Positions 8,725 to 18,210 are shown, counted from the first letter of the stretch. The stretch is DNA of 64,000 nucleotides from a bacterium 336/3 (GCA_001281695.1 LJIE01000001.1:2751521-2815520), one strand, 5' to 3'. Numbers and translations are program-made. The notes: a model not told the origin generated them from the sequence alone.

Positions 8725-8764
8725 AAAACTTCTGTTTTAGCGATTGGCTAAAGCAGAAGTTTTT
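8725..8764 (+). terminator. Strong hairpin between atpE and atpF, likely attenuator or mRNA stabiliser
   Basis: AAAACTTCTGTTTTAGC (8725-8741) pairs with GCTAAAGCAGAAGTTTT (8747-8763) over 17 positions with one G-U pair and a 5-base loop GATTG. Only about five T residues end it, so read-through into atpF is expected. The position fits a partial terminator or 3' stabiliser raising the amount of atpE mRNA relative to atpF and atpH. Confidence 0.75.
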
Positions 8765-8829
8765 ACAGTTTAACATTAGAAATTAGGAGTTATTATTATT
8801 CAATAATTTTACAATTTACGCTACTCATT

Positions 8830-9330
8830 ATGTTACTTAATCTTATTACCCCAGAACTTGGTTTAATTTTTTGGCAAGCCATAGTCTTTTTACTTTTGCT
8901 ATTTGTATTGGGTAAATTTGCATGGAAGCCTATTTTACAAGGTATCAAAGAACGTGAAGCTTCTATTACTGATGCTCTTGCTTCTGCCGAAAAAGCAAAA
9001 TCAGAAATGGCTAAAATTTCTGCTGATAACGAAAAACTTTTGAACCAAGCTCGTGCAGAAAAAGATGAAATGCTTAAAAAAGCTCAACAAACAGCCAAAG
9101 AATTGGTAGAGGAAGCAAAAGAAAATGCAACAAAAGAAGCTAATAAAATTTTAGAGGAAGCTCGTCAGCTTATCAGTAGTGAGAAGAAATCCGCAATGGC
9201 TGAAATGAAGAAAGAAATTTCAAAGCTTTCTTTAGAAATTGCTGGCAAACTTATCAGAAAAGAGCTTTCAAACAATGATGCTCAAAAAACATTAGCAGAA
9301 CAACTTCTTAACGAAATTAAGTCTAACTAA
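8830..9330 (+). CDS. atpF: F0F1 ATP synthase subunit b
   Basis: The 166-residue peripheral stalk subunit has one N-terminal membrane helix (LGLIFWQAIVFLLLLFVLGKFAW, within residues 10-32) followed by a long charged helix rich in Ala, Glu and Lys from about residue 40 to the end. It forms a dimer that links subunit a to delta and alpha. Length matches the family (156-170). It begins 113 bases after atpE, past the hairpin, and ends 5 bases before atpH. Confidence 0.95.
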   Translation: MLLNLITPELGLIFWQAIVFLLLLFVLGKFAWKPILQGIKEREASITDALASAEKAKSEMAKISADNEKLLNQARAEKDEMLKKAQQTAKELVEEAKENATKEANKILEEARQLISSEKKSAMAEMKKEISKLSLEIAGKLIRKELSNNDAQKTLAEQLLNEIKSN

Positions 9331-9335
9331 GCAAT

Positions 9336-9887
9336 ATGGTCAGTAGTATGTCAGAACGTCGTGTAGCTATTCGCTACGCACAGTCTATCTTAGATTTAGC
9401 TCATGAAAGAGGCTCATTAGATGAAGTGTATAATGATATGGAGTTTTTTGAAAAAACTCTTGATGAAAACCCTCATTTAAAAGCTGTTATGCGTAACCCT
9501 ATCATGTATAGTTATGATAAGCAGGTTATTTTAAAGAAAATATTTACTGGGAAATTAAGCTCTCTTACAATGAGTTTTTTTGAAATTATTGCAAGAAAGA
9601 ACAGAGAAGAAGTTTTGTACGCAGCAGCTAGAGAATTTGAAACACTTTACGAAAATTTTAAAGGCATTTTAAGAGTAACTCTTACTTCTGCTGCACCTAT
9701 TACAGATGATTTTCGTAGTAAAGTTATCAAACTGATTGAACAATCTACTGGAAAGACTATCAAACTCAAAGAAAGAGTGAATCCTGATTTGATTGGTGGT
9801 TTTACAATCACATTCGATAACGATAAGCAAATTGATGCTTCTGTTAGAACTAAAATGAAACTGATAGCAAAAGAATTTTCATTATAA
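9336..9887 (+). CDS. atpH: F0F1 ATP synthase subunit delta
   Basis: The 183-residue protein is subunit delta (OSCP-like), which joins the b stalk to the top of F1. The start RVAIRYAQSILDLAHERG is the typical first helix, and the C-terminal LIGGFTITFDNDKQIDASVRTKMKLIAKEF is the conserved delta signature. A second ATG at 9348 (MSERRVAIRYAQ) is an equally likely start. It is the last gene of this operon: a perfect terminator follows at once, so atpA and atpG, usually next, must be elsewhere. Confidence 0.95.
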   Translation: MVSSMSERRVAIRYAQSILDLAHERGSLDEVYNDMEFFEKTLDENPHLKAVMRNPIMYSYDKQVILKKIFTGKLSSLTMSFFEIIARKNREEVLYAAAREFETLYENFKGILRVTLTSAAPITDDFRSKVIKLIEQSTGKTIKLKERVNPDLIGGFTITFDNDKQIDASVRTKMKLIAKEFSL

Positions 9888-9888
9888 T

Positions 9889-9922
9889 AAAAAAGGTCTG
9901 AACTCAATTCAGACCTTTTTTA
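9889..9922. terminator. Bidirectional intrinsic terminator after atpH
   Basis: AAAAAGGTCTGAA and TTCAGACCTTTTT form a perfect stem with a 4-base loop (CTCA), with an A run before and a T run after. It can serve both atpH on the plus strand and the convergent lipoprotein gene (9928-10440). Confidence 0.9.
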
Positions 9923-9927
9923 TTACT

Positions 9928-10440
9928 TTAATTTCTGTAAGTCCATGTATAATTAGCTGTAAGAGGAACAGGAATTGGTAGTTGAGGAATGTTGATATTT
10001 TGTTGTAATGAACCTTTTAAAATGAGTTCAGTTGTTGTAATCTTTTCAATATTGATGCTTGTCGGAACAGTTATCCCAAAAACAGATAAAGATGCCTGTA
10101 TTTCAGGACTTAGCAAACCATCTGTACTTGAAATTTCTATTTTTTTACTATCAGAACTTAATGTATAAGTCTGTCTATTTCTTTCTGTAAGCAAGCCTGT
10201 ATTTACATCTCTGGTATAAAAAATAACTATGTTATCTTTTGTAAATTCCACAGCTGTTGAGTCCGTATTTACAATCTGAGCATCTGAAAAACCAAAGGTA
10301 TTTACATTATAATTCAGATTCACCCCTATCCAGATATGAGCAGTTAATAAATCTTTGGGTGTAGGCTCTGATTTCTTTTTACAAGAAAATGTGAAAATAG
10401 CTACTAATACTAAAAATTTCAAAATGAGGTTAATTTTCAT
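9928..10440 (-). CDS. Putative lipoprotein, lipocalin-like size
   Basis: A 170-residue protein with a lipoprotein signal: hydrophobic stretch then FTFSC (Cys20) followed by KKKSEPTPKDLLTAHIW. After the Cys comes the LLT..W motif of small Bacteroidota lipoproteins of the lipocalin-like/DUF4923-type class, and alternating strands follow (AVEFTKDNIVIFYT, RQTYTLSSDSKKIEISS, TTTELILKGSL). It probably sits in the outer or inner membrane as a small beta-barrel-like binding protein. No ligand can be named. It is transcribed alone, converging on the atp operon. Confidence 0.75.
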   Translation of the reverse strand: MKINLILKFLVLVAIFTFSCKKKSEPTPKDLLTAHIWIGVNLNYNVNTFGFSDAQIVNTDSTAVEFTKDNIVIFYTRDVNTGLLTERNRQTYTLSSDSKKIEISSTDGLLSPEIQASLSVFGITVPTSINIEKITTTELILKGSLQQNINIPQLPIPVPLTANYTWTYRN

Positions 10441-10592
10441 ATAGTTTTATTTAAAAATAATAGCCAATTTCGGTAATTTCTATAGTTTTTCAAAATTTTT
10501 TATCTTTATAAAAAATACGCCTTTCAGCGTATAGGTTATATGATGCTTTTTATCCAATTTTCTTATCCCAAACACTCTAAAACTTACTACCT

Positions 10593-11249
10593 ATGATACG
10601 CATTGCAGTTGTTGAGGATAATTATAAACTACTTCAAAATCTTTTAGAGAGGATTGTACGCTACGACACTTTAGAAGTAGTATTTACAGCCTCAAATGGG
10701 AAAGAAGTTCTTGAAAAATTAGAGAAAACTACATTGGATAATATTCCTGAAGTGATTTTGATGGATATTGAAATGGATAAGATGAATGGAATTGAAGCAA
10801 CTGCCCGTCTCAAAGAGCGATTTCCACAAATAGAAGTTTTGATGCTAACAGTTTTTGACAATGATGAAAAAATTTTTGAGGCTATCAAATCAGGAGCTGG
10901 AGGCTATTTACTTAAAGATGAGAAAATTGAGAAAATCTTTGAAGCTATTGAAATTCTAAAAGCTGGAGGCTCTTTAATGTCTCCTTCCATAGCCCGAAAA
11001 GCTCTTAACTTTTTTAGTGTTTCTCCACCACAAGCAAAAAAAACACAGCAAGAAACAAGCCTTACCAATAGGGAAATGGAGATTTTGCAGTTAGTAATAG
11101 AAGGCATTTCATATCCTGAAATTGGTGAACGTCTCTTTATTAGCTATGGAACTGTAAGAACACATGTAAAAAATATATTTGAGAAACTTCACGTAAAAAA
11201 CAAACAAGAAGCTACTAAAATAGCTATTGAAAAAAAATGGTTTTGGTGA
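10593..11249 (+). CDS. NarL/FixJ-family response regulator
   Basis: The 218-residue protein has an N-terminal receiver domain (residues 1-125) with acidic pocket residues in VVEDN and the phosphoacceptor Asp in VILMDIEMDKMNG, the Thr in MLTVFD and the Lys in LLKDEK. A LuxR-type helix-turn-helix lies at about 150-215 (LTNREMEILQLVIEG, then GTVRTHVKNIFEKL). It should bind DNA as a phosphorylated dimer. No histidine kinase is adjacent, so it is an orphan regulator whose signal is unknown. Confidence 0.93.
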   Translation: MIRIAVVEDNYKLLQNLLERIVRYDTLEVVFTASNGKEVLEKLEKTTLDNIPEVILMDIEMDKMNGIEATARLKERFPQIEVLMLTVFDNDEKIFEAIKSGAGGYLLKDEKIEKIFEAIEILKAGGSLMSPSIARKALNFFSVSPPQAKKTQQETSLTNREMEILQLVIEGISYPEIGERLFISYGTVRTHVKNIFEKLHVKNKQEATKIAIEKKWFW

Positions 11250-11333
11250 TTATTATATTCTTTTTCACTGACTTAACTCATAGAGCATATTGAAAATCTT
11301 ATGTAGCTTTAACACAAAGAAACACCAAACTTT

Positions 11334-12104
11334 ATGCTCGATTTATCAAATCAAAAAGGACTGATTGTTGGAGTAGCCAACGACAAATCAATTGCTTATG
11401 GATGTGCCAAAACTTTAGCTCAACATGGAGCAAGTTTAGCCATTACTTATCTCAACGAAAAGGCTGAAAAGTTTGTGCGACCACTTGCAGAGGAAGTAAA
11501 TGCTGAAATTATTGCTCAGATGGATGTACAAAATGAGCAGGAAGTCGTTAAAGTTTTTGAGGAAATTAAGCAGAAATGGGGCAAATTGGATTTTCTTATT
11601 CATTCAATAGCTTTTGCTCCTCTCGAAGATTTAAAAGGAAGATTGCTTGATTGCTCTTTAGAAGGCTTTAAATTGGCAATGGATGTGAGTTGCCACTCAT
11701 TTATTAGGCTGGCTCATCACTCAGAACCTCTTTTGTCTGTAGGGCAAGGCTCTTTACTTGCTATGAGTTATTATGGTTCAGAAAAAGTAGTTCAGAGCTA
11801 CGCTATTATGGGACCTGTAAAAGCAGCCTTAGAAAGTGCTGTCAGGTATTTGGCATTTGAGTTGGGCGAAAAAGGTATCAATGTCAATGCTATTTCGCCA
11901 GGCACAATTGCTACAAGAGCAGCAGGAGGCTTAGCAAATTTTGATGAATTAATGAAAAAAACAGAAGAAACCACCCCTCTCAAACGATTGCCTACTATTG
12001 AAGATGTAGGTAAAATGGCAGCTTTTTTAGTTTCTGAAGAAGCTCAATACATTACTGGAGATGTATTTTATGTAGATGGTGGCTATCATATTATGGGTGT
12101 TTAA
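11334..12104 (+). CDS. fabI: Enoyl-[acyl-carrier-protein] reductase (NADH)
   Basis: A 256-residue SDR-fold enzyme that reduces the enoyl-ACP double bond in the last step of each fatty acid elongation cycle. FabI features are GVANDKSIAYGCA in the nucleotide-binding loop (instead of TGxxxGIG) and the wide-spaced catalytic Tyr-x6-Lys in SYAIMGPVKAALES, with a second Tyr in SYYGSEK. The end VFYVDGGYHIMGV is typical. Length matches the family (about 260). It is not beside other fab genes here; fabD lies at 26416-27303. Confidence 0.95.
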   Translation: MLDLSNQKGLIVGVANDKSIAYGCAKTLAQHGASLAITYLNEKAEKFVRPLAEEVNAEIIAQMDVQNEQEVVKVFEEIKQKWGKLDFLIHSIAFAPLEDLKGRLLDCSLEGFKLAMDVSCHSFIRLAHHSEPLLSVGQGSLLAMSYYGSEKVVQSYAIMGPVKAALESAVRYLAFELGEKGINVNAISPGTIATRAAGGLANFDELMKKTEETTPLKRLPTIEDVGKMAAFLVSEEAQYITGDVFYVDGGYHIMGV

Positions 12105-12174
12105 AAATTTGATTTTCTCTTAACATCCTTGTTATTCAAAATTGTATATTTGTATCAACTAACTTTTCATAGAA

Positions 12175-13575
12175 ATGGAAACTAAAAGCACTAAAACTAC
12201 TAAAAAAGATTCTTCTGTCAATGGAAGTAACAACCATACCAAAGAATCAAATGAAAGAGAATTGACTCCTTTTGGCAATTTCTTTAATAGTTCTTTCTTT
12301 GAAAAATGGCAAGAACAATGGAGTGAAAAATTTAATTCTTCTAAAAAAGCAAATTCAAATCCATTTGAACTATTTTCAGCTTCGCAGTTTGGTGAGTGGC
12401 AACAATGGTGGCAAGATTTGAGCAAGGCTTTTATGGAAAAAAGCTCAGAGGAAGTAAATAAATCTATCCAAAATTATTTGGATAGTGCTGATTTACAAAA
12501 ACCTATCCGCAATACTGCTGACGCAGTTTTGGAAATGTCTCAACATCTTTTGGATTTCAAAGAGTTTATGGATTATGCGACAGTAGCTCTGAATAAAAAA
12601 CCAGAATGGACTACTCCCAATGTGGTAGTTGGCAAACTTAAATGCTTTGATTTGAGGCAGTTCTCTCCTATCATAGACAAAACAAAGTCTGCTACTTTGG
12701 TACTTCCTCCATTTGCAGGACATTATTCCACCATTGCAGATTTTTCAGAAAAACAAAGTTTAATACGCCACTTGATGGATTATGGCATTCCAAATGTGTA
12801 CAGTTTGGATTATCATAGTGCCACTAAAGAAATGCAATATTATGATATTGATGATTATTTGGCTCAAGTAGATGTATTTGTAGATGATATTGGTGATAAT
12901 GTGAATTTGATTGGCTTGTGTCAAGGTGGTTGGTTTGGCTCTATTTATACAGCTCGCTTCCCTCAAAAAGTAAAAACTTTGGTAATTGCAGGCTCTCCAT
13001 TCGATACCAAAGCTGGAGATGGACACCTTGAAAATACGGTTGATAATGCCAATCCTACATTTTTTAAGAATTTAGTGAAAATGGGGCAAGGTGTAATGGA
13101 TGGTAAGATGATGGTGCAAGGTTTCAAGAATATGAATCCTATGCAACATTATATCGAAAAATACCAGAATTTATATAAAATGGTAAAAGGTGCTAAAAAT
13201 GATGAGGCTGGTCTTGAGCGTTACGAAAATTTTGAAATTTGGTACGAAAACACCATCAATTTACCTGGTAAGTGGTATGAGCAGGTTATTGATGAGCTTT
13301 TCAGAAATAATAACTTTGTAAATGACCAGTTTGTAGCTTTGGGTAGAAATGTAAGTCCAAAAGATATCAAATGTCCTATGTACCTGTTGGCTGGCGACAA
13401 AGATGATATTACCCTTCCTGAACAAGTATTTGATGCTGAGAAGTATATTGGTACACCTAAAGCTAATATTGGCAAAGGGCTTGCACAGGCTGGACATATT
13501 GGTTTATTTATGGGGCGTTCTGTATTGGGTAAAAACTGGAAAGAAATTGCAGAATGGATGCTTAAAAATCAATAG
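12175..13575 (+). CDS. PHA-synthase-like alpha/beta hydrolase
   Basis: The 466-residue protein has an alpha/beta hydrolase core in which the nucleophile elbow is GLCQGG, with Cys249 in place of Ser, as in polyhydroxyalkanoate synthases. Asp408 (LAGDKDD) and His441 (AGHIGLF) complete the triad. The N-terminal 130 residues are charged and Trp-rich (EKWQEQWSEK, GEWQQWWQDL), unlike a standard PhaC N-domain but similar in place to phasin-like or PhaM-like regions. It may polymerise 3-hydroxyacyl-CoA. No phaA, phaB, phaE or phasin gene is adjacent, so function as a real PHA synthase is inferred only. Confidence 0.75.
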   Translation: METKSTKTTKKDSSVNGSNNHTKESNERELTPFGNFFNSSFFEKWQEQWSEKFNSSKKANSNPFELFSASQFGEWQQWWQDLSKAFMEKSSEEVNKSIQNYLDSADLQKPIRNTADAVLEMSQHLLDFKEFMDYATVALNKKPEWTTPNVVVGKLKCFDLRQFSPIIDKTKSATLVLPPFAGHYSTIADFSEKQSLIRHLMDYGIPNVYSLDYHSATKEMQYYDIDDYLAQVDVFVDDIGDNVNLIGLCQGGWFGSIYTARFPQKVKTLVIAGSPFDTKAGDGHLENTVDNANPTFFKNLVKMGQGVMDGKMMVQGFKNMNPMQHYIEKYQNLYKMVKGAKNDEAGLERYENFEIWYENTINLPGKWYEQVIDELFRNNNFVNDQFVALGRNVSPKDIKCPMYLLAGDKDDITLPEQVFDAEKYIGTPKANIGKGLAQAGHIGLFMGRSVLGKNWKEIAEWMLKNQ

Positions 13576-13595
13576 TATAAAATATTTGTTTTCTC

Positions 13596-13637
13596 AAAGA
13601 AGGTTTCTTTTTTATTTTATAGAAACCTTCTTTTTAT
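13596..13637 (+). terminator. Intrinsic terminator after the PHA-synthase-like gene
   Basis: AAAGAAGGTTTCT (13596-13608) pairs perfectly with AGAAACCTTCTTT (13621-13633) around a T-rich 12-base loop, followed by T-rich sequence. Confidence 0.85.
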
Positions 13638-13711
13638 TTTTAAAAATTTCTGTTTTTTGGTTTTAAAGTGTAAGTTTGCAACGTTTTTTATTGTTATAAT
13701 ATATTATATTC

Positions 13712-16126
13712 ATGCAGGTATTTCTCAGAAGGTTACGTTCAATTAAAGATATTTGGTCAAAATTTGCTGATTTTATTTTAAAGTATCGTTTACCTATTCT
13801 TATTATAGTTATTATCTCTACTGTTGGAATGGGGTTTCTGGCTACCAAAGTAACTTTAAAATACGAATATACACCTGTAGTTCCTGAAACAGATTCAGAC
13901 ATGATTCTTTTCAGAAATTTTAAGAAAACCTTTGGAGAAGATGGAAATGTGTTTGCTTTGGGCTTCCATGATAAAAAAATTTATGAAATCGGTGTTTTTC
14001 AGAAATATTATCAATTCTGCCAAGAATTAGGTAAAATAGAAGGTGTCAATCAGGTTCTTTCATTGGCTGCTCTCAAAGAAATCATGAAAGATGATTCCCT
14101 CAAACGCTTCTATTCTCGCCCCATTTTTAATCAGATGCCTACAACACAAGCCGAATTGGATAAAAATTTGGCTGTTATCAGAAATATTAAACTCTATGAA
14201 GGGCAGTTATTCAACAAAAATAATTTGGCTACTCTTGTTGGTATTACTATAGAAAAAGATTATCTCAATTCTGCCAAAAGACTTGCTCTTACTCCAAAAA
14301 TTATAGCTCTTGCAGAAAAATTTGAAAAAGAAACTGGTGTAAAAGTCCATTTTGGAGGTTTACCTTATGTACGCAGTATCGTAACAGGCAAAGTCAAAAA
14401 TGAATTACAATTGTTTTTATTCATCTCAATTGCTGTTACTTGTGTGGTTATGCTGATTTTCTTTAGGTCTTGGCAGCCCGTTCTCATAGCTTTTTTGGTG
14501 ATTGTAGCTGCTGTTTTGTGGTCTTTGGGTACAATGGACTTACTCAATTATCAGATCACAGCCCTTACAGGTCTAATGCCTCCTATTTTGGTCGTCATTG
14601 CCGTTCCAAATTGTATCTACTTGATTAACAAGTATCAACAAGAATATCTAGATTATCAGGATAAAAATATTGCCCTTAAAAATGTGATTGTTAAAATTGG
14701 GTTTGTAACTGTCATTGTAAACGTTACAACAGCCATTGGTTTCATTGTTTTTGTATTTGGTAATGTAGAGATTTTATCAGAATTTGGTCTTGTAATTAGT
14801 TTAAACACTTGTATTACATTTGTTTTGAGCATTTTACTCATTCCTATTTTTTATTCGTACTTACCTGCTCCCAATACCAAATCTGTGGAGCATTTGGAGT
14901 TTAAGTACATGAAAAAAATATTGGAGTTTTTGGTTCGATTGTCTCTCAAAAGACGTAAAACCATTTATGCTGTTAATATTATTGCTGTGATTATTAGTAT
15001 TGGAGGAATGTTTTTACTCAAACCTCTTGCATATTTAGTTGATGACCTCCCTGAAACCAGTGGTGTAAGAAGTGATTTGAAATTCTTTGAATCTAATTTT
15101 AAAGGTATTATGCCTTTAGAGCTTGTGGTTGATACTAAAAGACCTAAAGGGTTAAGAAAAAAGGGTTTATTGCCTAAAATAGATTCTTTAGAAAAAAGAT
15201 TGGCTCGCCTTCCAGAAATTGGAAAACCTCTATCTATTGTAGATTATCTAAAAAGCATCAATCAGGTATATTTTAATGGAGATTCTGCTTTTTATGCACT
15301 TCCTGATGCCAGAAATTTTGTTTTCTTAGAAAAATATATTTCAAAACCCGTTGATGGACAAGATAATATTTCACGCTTTTTTGTTGATTCCTTAGAACAG
15401 AAAATGAGAATTTCTTTTAAAGTAGCGGATGTGGGTTCTATTGAAATGGCAAAACTTATCAATACACAGGTTCGCCCTGCTATTGATGAAATCTTTAAGA
15501 ATACTGATGCAACAGTCTCTATTACAGGCACATCTGCTATTTTTGTAAAAGGCAATAAATATTTGATAGATAGTTTGCTTTCAGGGATGCTCATGGCTAT
15601 ATTTTTAGTAGCTATTGCTCATGCATTTCTGTTTACCAACCTCAAAATTATCATTATATCTCTGATTCCCAACATTATACCCATGCTTGTAACAGCAGGT
15701 CTGATGGGTTTTTTGGGAATCCCTCTCAAACCAAGTACCATGATTATCTTTAGTATTGTCCTTGGAATTGCCGTAGACAATACTGTTCACTTTTTAGCTC
15801 ATTATAGAATGCAATTGGATGAGGATACAGATCATATTCATGCTGTTATGGTCAGTATCAGAGAAACAGGCTTTAGCATGATTTATACTTCTGTGGTACT
15901 GTTTGCTGGTTTTGCTACCTTTATTGCTTCAGAGTTTGGTGGAACAATCGCTTTGGGTTCACTTACTTCCATTACATTGTTTGTAGCATTGCTTACAAAC
16001 CTTACTATTTTACCTGCGTTACTTATTTCTTTTGATGAGCAAAAGCCCAAAAAGACAGAAGATGAGTATATTGAACAGAATGAACAAGAGATTCAGAATG
16101 AGCATACTCCAAAGGAAAATTTATAG
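13712..16126 (+). CDS. RND/MMPL-superfamily exporter
   Basis: The 804-residue protein shows the two-fold RND/MMPL layout: membrane helix 1 near residues 26-46, a large extracytoplasmic loop to about 225, five helices up to about 390, helix 7 near 415-435, a second loop to about 625, and five more helices to about 780. Short polar residues lie within IVLGIAVDNTVHFLAHYRMQ, the usual proton-relay helix. At about 800 residues it belongs to the smaller MMPL/HpnN-like class rather than the 1050-residue drug pumps. Lipid or hydrophobic substrates are usual for the class; the real cargo is unknown. The next gene starts 22 bases after it. Confidence 0.85.
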   Translation: MQVFLRRLRSIKDIWSKFADFILKYRLPILIIVIISTVGMGFLATKVTLKYEYTPVVPETDSDMILFRNFKKTFGEDGNVFALGFHDKKIYEIGVFQKYYQFCQELGKIEGVNQVLSLAALKEIMKDDSLKRFYSRPIFNQMPTTQAELDKNLAVIRNIKLYEGQLFNKNNLATLVGITIEKDYLNSAKRLALTPKIIALAEKFEKETGVKVHFGGLPYVRSIVTGKVKNELQLFLFISIAVTCVVMLIFFRSWQPVLIAFLVIVAAVLWSLGTMDLLNYQITALTGLMPPILVVIAVPNCIYLINKYQQEYLDYQDKNIALKNVIVKIGFVTVIVNVTTAIGFIVFVFGNVEILSEFGLVISLNTCITFVLSILLIPIFYSYLPAPNTKSVEHLEFKYMKKILEFLVRLSLKRRKTIYAVNIIAVIISIGGMFLLKPLAYLVDDLPETSGVRSDLKFFESNFKGIMPLELVVDTKRPKGLRKKGLLPKIDSLEKRLARLPEIGKPLSIVDYLKSINQVYFNGDSAFYALPDARNFVFLEKYISKPVDGQDNISRFFVDSLEQKMRISFKVADVGSIEMAKLINTQVRPAIDEIFKNTDATVSITGTSAIFVKGNKYLIDSLLSGMLMAIFLVAIAHAFLFTNLKIIIISLIPNIIPMLVTAGLMGFLGIPLKPSTMIIFSIVLGIAVDNTVHFLAHYRMQLDEDTDHIHAVMVSIRETGFSMIYTSVVLFAGFATFIASEFGGTIALGSLTSITLFVALLTNLTILPALLISFDEQKPKKTEDEYIEQNEQEIQNEHTPKENL

Positions 16127-16148
16127 TTTCAAAAATCAAATTGTAACT

Positions 16149-17405
16149 ATGTGTAGAAAATCTATTTTACTGGTTAGTCTATTTGTTATTTTACAAAATT
16201 CTCTTGCTCAAGATATTACAAGAGTAAAAAGTAATTTAATGACTCTTTGTTCTCCTAAATTTAATGGACGAGGCTATGTAGGCAAAGGCGATTCGATTGC
16301 TGCTCAATGGATAGCTCAAGAATGGCAAAAAATAGGTTTAAAAACTTTTAATAATTCTTATTTTCAGCCATTTAATTTGAGTGTTAATACATTTCCACAA
16401 CCCATTCAGATTTCTTTAGGAAAAAAGAAATTAAAAATTGGAGAAGATTTTATTGTAGGTAGTGGTTCGCCTTCTGTATTTGGCAAAGCTTCCATTATTT
16501 ACTTGGATACTTTAATATTTGATAATCCTGAAAGGAAATCGGCTTTTTTCAAACAAGACTTTAGAAAAAAAGCTTTTGTGTATCCAGCTAAATACGAAAA
16601 ACAATTCTCAAAACTTAATTCTCAAGAAACCCAAAAAATACTCCATGAAACGATTCTTTGGGTTTCTCTGCACGATAAACTGACTGCCAGCGTTTCAACA
16701 AATCAAGATGAAAAAGCTGAAGTCATGGCTCTCCGTTCATCTTGGGACTACAAAGCCAAGAAAATCAGTTATAACATTAGGGCTAAATTTATTGAAAAAT
16801 ACCAAACGCAGAATATCATTGGCTACATTCAGGGCACTTCCAAATCTGATAGCATGGTAGTTTTTACAGGGCATTACGACCACTTGGGCAACATGGGTGG
16901 AGCTTGTTTTATTGGTGCAAATGACAACGCAAGCGGAATCAGTATGCTGATGGAACTTGCTCATTATTATGCCCAAAATCCACCTGCTTATACTGTTGTT
17001 TTTATGGCTTTTGCTGCTGAAGAAGCAGGACTAATAGGCTCTAAATTTTATACAGAAAACCCAGTTTTCGATTTGAAAAAGATAAAAGTTCTTATCAATT
17101 TAGATTTGGTAGGTACTGGAGATGAAGGCATTACGATTGTTAATGGGGCTGTTTTCGAGAAAGATTTTCAGAAATTTGTAGAACTCAATGATGCTAAAAA
17201 ATTGCTTCCAAAGGTTGTTAAACGTGGAAAAGCAGCCAATTCCGACCATTATTTCTTTTCTGAAAAAGGAGTAAAAGCTTTTTTTATTTATACTATGGGA
17301 GGTATCAAGGCGTATCACGATGTTTATGACAAGCCTGAAACATTGCCCCTTACCAAATACAAAGAGGTTTTTACCTTACTCACAGACTATGTGAAATCTT
17401 TATAG
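16149..17405 (+). CDS. Exported M28-family zinc aminopeptidase
   Basis: From 16149 the protein has 418 residues and opens with a signal peptide (MCRKSILLVSLFVILQNSLAQ). The longer in-frame start at 16032 lies inside the previous gene and has no signal. Zinc-site motifs of the M28 family are visible: GHYDHLGN (His, Asp), NDNASGISMLME (Asp bridging), FAAEEAGLIGS (Glu-Glu), INLDLVGTGDEG (Asp), and HDVYDKPETL (His). It should cleave N-terminal residues from peptides in the periplasm or outside. Length is usual for the family. Confidence 0.9.
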   Translation: MCRKSILLVSLFVILQNSLAQDITRVKSNLMTLCSPKFNGRGYVGKGDSIAAQWIAQEWQKIGLKTFNNSYFQPFNLSVNTFPQPIQISLGKKKLKIGEDFIVGSGSPSVFGKASIIYLDTLIFDNPERKSAFFKQDFRKKAFVYPAKYEKQFSKLNSQETQKILHETILWVSLHDKLTASVSTNQDEKAEVMALRSSWDYKAKKISYNIRAKFIEKYQTQNIIGYIQGTSKSDSMVVFTGHYDHLGNMGGACFIGANDNASGISMLMELAHYYAQNPPAYTVVFMAFAAEEAGLIGSKFYTENPVFDLKKIKVLINLDLVGTGDEGITIVNGAVFEKDFQKFVELNDAKKLLPKVVKRGKAANSDHYFFSEKGVKAFFIYTMGGIKAYHDVYDKPETLPLTKYKEVFTLLTDYVKSL

Positions 17406-17425
17406 TCAAATATTGAAGTAAAAAC

Positions 17426-18190
17426 TTATTTTAAACGATCATACACATCTTTTCTCAAAAACGAGAACGTCAACATATTTTTATCTCCTTGAATAGCGAT
17501 ATAATTGTTTTTCAGCAGTTTATTGATGCTTTCTTGTATTTTTTCAATGGGTTTTTCTCCTTGCCTATGGTATTCCAGACAAATCAGTTTTACATCTAAT
17601 TTTTTATCAAGAATATCATCAATTACTGCAAATTCTGCCCCTTCTATATCCATTTTAAGCATATCAATAGTTTGATGGCTTCTTTCTTGCATGAGATGTT
17701 CAAGTGTATCTACCTGTACTTCAATATATTTTTCGGTACTTTGCATATTAAGCAACGAATGAGAAACATGCGTTTCGTTGGCAGGAACAAAAAATTTCAT
17801 GGTTGTTTTTTCGTTCCAAAGCCCTAAAAGTTCAAAATTTATTTTTTGAAAAGTAGTTGGAGTAGTTGGATATGTATAGTTTTTATACAAAGGTGTTAGA
17901 ATTCCTTTGGTTGTATTTTCTTTAAGCGTATCAAAATGAGCTTTGGCTCTTGGAGTTGGGTCAAATATAAAAACATGAGGATTATATTTATTAGCAATTT
18001 CAATATCTAAAGAAATATCTTCCCCTGCTCCTACTGCATAGTAAATAGAGTTTTCATTCAAGAGTTTGATTGGTAAGGTATAACCACCATATTCTGTACC
18101 CACATGAATCTGCTCTTTGAGTGGTTTAATTTCTAAAACAAGTTTAGGTTCAAACCATTTTTTTATTTTACGTTGTATAATTGCAAACAT
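17426..18190 (-). CDS. FkbM-family methyltransferase
   Basis: The 254-residue protein has the FkbM pattern: YYAVGAGEDISLDIEIANKY near residue 51, the acidic end of strand 2 in VFIFDPTPRA, and the signature IDMLKMDIEGAEFAVIDDIL near residue 175, then VKLICLEYHRQG. Such enzymes O-methylate sugars or natural products, often in glycan loci. It converges on the M28 peptidase gene with only 20 bases between. It is probably transcribed alone, as a terminator for porV lies just upstream (18211-18240). Confidence 0.88.
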   Translation of the reverse strand: MFAIIQRKIKKWFEPKLVLEIKPLKEQIHVGTEYGGYTLPIKLLNENSIYYAVGAGEDISLDIEIANKYNPHVFIFDPTPRAKAHFDTLKENTTKGILTPLYKNYTYPTTPTTFQKINFELLGLWNEKTTMKFFVPANETHVSHSLLNMQSTEKYIEVQVDTLEHLMQERSHQTIDMLKMDIEGAEFAVIDDILDKKLDVKLICLEYHRQGEKPIEKIQESINKLLKNNYIAIQGDKNMLTFSFLRKDVYDRLK

Positions 18191-18210
18191 AAATGTATGA
18201 GGTAAGTCTT

